Source of the DNA: Bacteroidia bacterium
GTDB lineage: Bacteria > Bacteroidota > Bacteroidia > Bacteroidales > BM523
NCBI GenBank assembly: GCA_016209245.1
Contig: JACQWN010000087.1
Location: 1-7,957, forward strand
DNA length: 7,957 nucleotides
Direction of reading: 5' to 3'
The position numbers and the translations under genes are program-made. Below, piece by piece: positions 5,955-7,957 of the stretch. Positions within the stretch are counted from its first letter, which is position 1, and each line of letters begins with the position of its first letter. Below the pieces are notes generated by a model. That model was given only the letters and a program-made list of their open reading frames with translations, was not told where the DNA came from and searched no databases.

Positions 5955-6680
5955 TTATACCGATATATCTCCTTTAATATGCGGATGAGGAGCATAATTC
6001 TCCAAAGTAAAATCCTCATATCTGAAATCAAATATACTTTTGACCTGTGGATTTATTTTCATTATTGGTAAAGACCTTGGCTCTCTTGCCAATTGAAGAC
6101 GGCATTGCTCAATATGATTCAAATATATATGAGCATCGCCGAAAGTATGAACAAAGTCGCCATATTGAAGATTTGTAACTTGTGCCGTCATCATTGTCAG
6201 TAAAGCATAAGAAGCGATATTAAAAGGGACGCCAATAAAAACATCTGCGCTTCGCTGATACAATTGACATGACAGGCGGTTGTTTGCGACATAAAACTGA
6301 AAAAGCAGATGGCAGGGAGGGAGCGCCATTTTATCAATCTGGCCGACATTCCATGCACAGACAATATGCCGGCGTGAATCGGAGTCAATCTTTATAGAAT
6401 TGACAACATCAGTTATTTGATCAATGTGACGACCATCTGCACAAGGCCATGAACGCCATTGATAACCATAAACAGGTCCTAATTCCCCGTTTTGATTAGC
6501 CCATTCATTCCAGATTGTCACTCCATTTTCGTTTAGATACTTAATATTAGTATCTCCTTTCACATTAAGGTTAAAGCGCATCTGGTAACCAAAAGTGCTG
6601 ATTGTGCCTGTACCTGTCCTGTCTTCCTTTTCAACTCCATTGTCAAGGATGTACTTTAGAAGGTTTAAATATTGTTTCAT
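5955..6680 (-). CDS. thyA: Thymidylate synthase with an internal 23-codon deletion
   Basis: ThyA methylates dUMP to dTMP using methylene-tetrahydrofolate, leaving dihydrofolate for FolA. The 241-residue product aligns with E. coli ThyA from its first residues (MKQYL, DRTGTGT, FGYQMRFNL) to its end (NYAPHPHIKG). Present are Arg21, Arg103-Arg104 (E. coli 126-127), the nucleophile Cys123 in LPPCH (E. coli 146), RSADVF.GVPFN and the HTFGDAHIYLNH segment. Absent is the stretch equivalent to E. coli 40-62: RFNLNV is followed at once by KGDTNIKYL. The lost part normally carries the FPL.TTK loop with Lys48 and the catalytic Glu58 in the HELLWFL helix. The difference from 264 residues is exactly 23 codons, so the frame is kept. 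As written, the enzyme is very probably inactive; the alternative is an assembly or sequencing deletion. The gene lies between two toxin-antitoxin modules. Confidence 0.93.
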   Translation of the reverse strand: MKQYLNLLKYILDNGVEKEDRTGTGTISTFGYQMRFNLNVKGDTNIKYLNENGVTIWNEWANQNGELGPVYGYQWRSWPCADGRHIDQITDVVNSIKIDSDSRRHIVCAWNVGQIDKMALPPCHLLFQFYVANNRLSCQLYQRSADVFIGVPFNIASYALLTMMTAQVTNLQYGDFVHTFGDAHIYLNHIEQCRLQLAREPRSLPIMKINPQVKSIFDFRYEDFTLENYAPHPHIKGDISV

Positions 6681-6746
6681 TGTATTTATGTATTGATTTT
6701 ATCTTTTTGATTTGCAGAAAAGTATTAATAGCATAATTCTTTATAA

Positions 6747-7364
6747 TTAAAGCACAATCTTTTTAACTTCCTTGGAAATATAGTCTTTCACTTTGTTCCA
6801 TTCAATTTTCTTTTTTAGTAATACAGGCATTATATCTTCCTCTGCATCTGCAAAATAAGTCAAACTCTTTAAGACTAACCATTGATTCCCATCTGGGAAT
6901 TTTTGACCGTAAAAATCAAGGGTTTCCTTTAAGGGAAATTTTTTAAAAATAAAAAACATATCTATAAAATCTCTTTTTCTACCTCTGTTGGTTATTGCAG
7001 CGAGCTTCATTGCTGCAATATCGCGGATGGAAGCGATTCTCAAATTATCTTTATAATATAGTGGATAAATTAATTTATAAGGATATTTAACAAAATCAAC
7101 CTTTATATTACGGATATTTAATGATAAAATATTTCTGCTTTGATTAAGTAATTGAAATGGATGAAGAGGGGTAAGGAAATCAATTATTTCATTATTATCA
7201 ATTGATGAATCAGAAAAAATATCTAAATCATATGATAATCGGTGGCCAATTTGCAATGCTAAGGCGGTTCCTCCGCATAGATAAAATACTTTCAAATCAT
7301 GAATATCCATGATTTGAACTAATATATCCAATGCTTCAACTGATATTGCTTTTCTAAATAACAC
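6747..7364 (-). CDS. AbiEii/AbiGii-family nucleotidyltransferase toxin
   Basis: The 205-residue protein belongs to the nucleotidyltransferase toxin family (formerly DUF1814) of type IV AbiE-like and MenTA-like toxin-antitoxin systems; known members add nucleotides to tRNA or inactivate other RNA targets. Visible are CGGTALALQIGHRLS (30-44) with the active-site GG, metal-binding Asp46 and Asp48 in YDLDIF, the third acid Asp90 in KVDFVKYP, and the C-terminal conserved SIRDIAAMKLAAITNRGRKRDFID (112-135) with Lys120 and the RKRDF.D motif. The tail WLVLKSLTYFADAEED and EVKKIVL match the usual end, so the gene looks complete. The start is a GTG at 7364, inside the antitoxin gene; the first in-frame ATG (residue 19) would remove the N-terminal helix. 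The 46-base overlap indicates coupled translation. Its end lies 66 bases before the thyA start. Confidence 0.9.
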   Translation of the reverse strand: MLFRKAISVEALDILVQIMDIHDLKVFYLCGGTALALQIGHRLSYDLDIFSDSSIDNNEIIDFLTPLHPFQLLNQSRNILSLNIRNIKVDFVKYPYKLIYPLYYKDNLRIASIRDIAAMKLAAITNRGRKRDFIDMFFIFKKFPLKETLDFYGQKFPDGNQWLVLKSLTYFADAEEDIMPVLLKKKIEWNKVKDYISKEVKKIVL

Positions 7365-7603
7365 CTGAATTTTTCTTTCGGAATATCAAAAATTATACTT
7401 ATAAAATGATGGGTTTTTGGATCTATATCTTTTTCCTGCAATAATTCATTTCTTATCCTGTCAAAACCATAGAGTTGTTTAATAGATTTCCAGTCGTCAA
7501 GCGAACCATACATAACAACGCGTGAAATGACATAACGGGCATTTTTTTCACAATCTATTATAGTACGATCGCAGTCCCAAAAAATTACAGAAGAAAATTT
7601 CAT
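7319..7603 (-). CDS. DUF6922-type antitoxin of the AbiEii-like module
   Basis: The 94-residue protein shows the pattern I associate with DUF6922 proteins found before AbiEii toxins: an N-terminal FWDCD, ARYVISRVVMYGSLDDWK, a helical RIRNELLQEKDIDPKTHHF segment, IPKEKFRCY, and an end KQYQLKHWIY. The middle helices could form a small helix-turn-helix-like fold. It is expected to neutralise the toxin encoded by the overlapping downstream gene and perhaps repress the module; both roles are inferred from position and family. The length and the conserved HW.Y end show that it is complete despite the overlap. The start ATG at 7603 follows TATTTTTGTAGT, and no Shine-Dalgarno sequence is present. Confidence 0.82.
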   Translation of the reverse strand: MKFSSVIFWDCDRTIIDCEKNARYVISRVVMYGSLDDWKSIKQLYGFDRIRNELLQEKDIDPKTHHFISIIFDIPKEKFRCYLEKQYQLKHWIY

Positions 7604-7607
7604 ACTA

Positions 7608-7615
7608 CAAAAATA
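7608..7615 (-). promoter_or_regulatory. -7 element (TATTTTTG) directly before the DUF6922 antitoxin gene
   Basis: On the minus strand the bases read TATTTTTG, an exact TAnnTTTG match ending four bases before the antitoxin ATG. If used, transcription would begin at or next to the start codon, giving a leaderless or nearly leaderless mRNA. No TTTG is present at the normal -33 distance, so the match may be chance in AT-rich DNA. Confidence 0.3.
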
Positions 7616-7635
7616 TAAATATCTGCATAATTATT

Positions 7636-7956
7636 TCATTGCTTCACAAAATCAAATCCCATTCCGAAATTCGCTTGAAATGTTATATTAAATACATCGG
7701 CGCTTCCATAAACAACAGGAACCCGGCAATATGAAGGGTTTATTTTTATTTCAAATGCACTAAATAACCACTTTGTCAGGTAAAATTTGTATTGTATTGC
7801 AAAATTAAATGAAATTCCAGTCAAATAATATCCCAGATTGAATATTCCTTTGTTTTCGTCGAGCGGCATATTACGGATTGTATTTTCAGGATGTGGTAAA
7901 ACAGCTCCGGCGCCTGTTCTTAAGTTAAGTTTCCAAATCGTCTTAATATAATTGAA
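7636..7956 (-). CDS. C-terminal part of a probable outer-membrane beta-barrel protein (5' partial)
   Basis: The frame is open from the right edge and gives 106 residues to the stop at 7636; an internal ATG at 7869 exists, but sensible coding sequence (KLNLRTGAGAVLPHPENTIRN) continues upstream of it, so the gene begins outside the window. The visible part has alternating polar and aromatic/hydrophobic residues typical of membrane beta strands (GISFNFAIQYKFYLT, WLFSAFEIKI, FNITFQANFGMGFDF), with turn-forming Asn/Gly/Pro between them. The glycine-rich LRTGAGAV and the final FGMGFDF strand suggest an eight- to ten-strand barrel of the kind seen in small porin-like or lipid A deacylase-like Bacteroidota proteins. 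No catalytic motif is seen and the function is unknown. It lies 32 bases before the DUF6922 antitoxin gene on the same strand. Confidence 0.65.
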   Translation of the reverse strand, partial: FNYIKTIWKLNLRTGAGAVLPHPENTIRNMPLDENKGIFNLGYYLTGISFNFAIQYKFYLTKWLFSAFEIKINPSYCRVPVVYGSADVFNITFQANFGMGFDFVKQ

Positions 7957-7957
7957 A

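Noticed and set aside
5934..5968. Imperfect inverted repeat around the thyA stop (TATCGGTAT / ATACCAATA) as a terminator
   Set aside because: It has a mismatch, a long loop and low GC content, so it is not convincing.

Overview
The window looks like an AT-rich chromosomal segment of a member of the Bacteroidota, probably an environmental Bacteroidales-like lineage. The evidence is a secreted-protein C-terminus of type IX secretion (T9SS) cargo style, a PorV/PorQ-family outer-membrane protein, a Bacteroidota-style hypothetical lipoprotein, near absence of Shine-Dalgarno sequences, and TAnnTTTG-like -7 elements before some genes. No RNA gene, CRISPR array, insertion sequence or origin was found. 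The window is almost fully coding; the largest gap is about 140 bases.

Left part (1-3635, plus strand). The 3' part of a very large secreted protein enters from the left edge. Its reading frame is broken near 1620-1630: the frame that enters ends at 1694, and the next frame continues the same protein to 2431. The downstream part ends in a FlgD-like/T9SS-sorting-like domain. After a 94-base gap that holds a perfect 29-base inverted repeat (2439-2500) comes a complete PorV/PorQ-family beta-barrel gene. Together they form the usual cargo plus outer-membrane partner pair.

Middle part (3638-6680, minus strand). Reading with transcription (right to left), the order is thyA (thymidylate synthase), a two-gene toxin-antitoxin module (small helical antitoxin, then PIN-domain RNase toxin), folA (dihydrofolate reductase), and a hypothetical lipoprotein convergent with the PorV-like gene. 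ThyA turns dUMP into dTMP and oxidises methylene-tetrahydrofolate to dihydrofolate, which FolA reduces again, so the two are natural neighbours; here the PIN module sits between them. The thyA frame is open, but relative to the E. coli enzyme exactly 23 codons are missing, including the segment with folate-binding Lys48 and catalytic Glu58.

Right part (6747-7957, minus strand). A second toxin-antitoxin pair, DUF6922-type antitoxin and AbiEii/AbiGii-type nucleotidyltransferase toxin, overlaps by 46 bases and lies directly upstream of thyA. The last gene is the C-terminal part of a probable outer-membrane beta-barrel protein that runs off the right edge.

The most notable points are the internal deletion in thyA, the frame break in the T9SS-type gene, the long perfect palindrome between cargo and PorV-like genes, and the two toxin-antitoxin modules flanking thyA. 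I see no convincing wholly undescribed system. The two deletion-like lesions could be assembly errors and should be checked against reads first.
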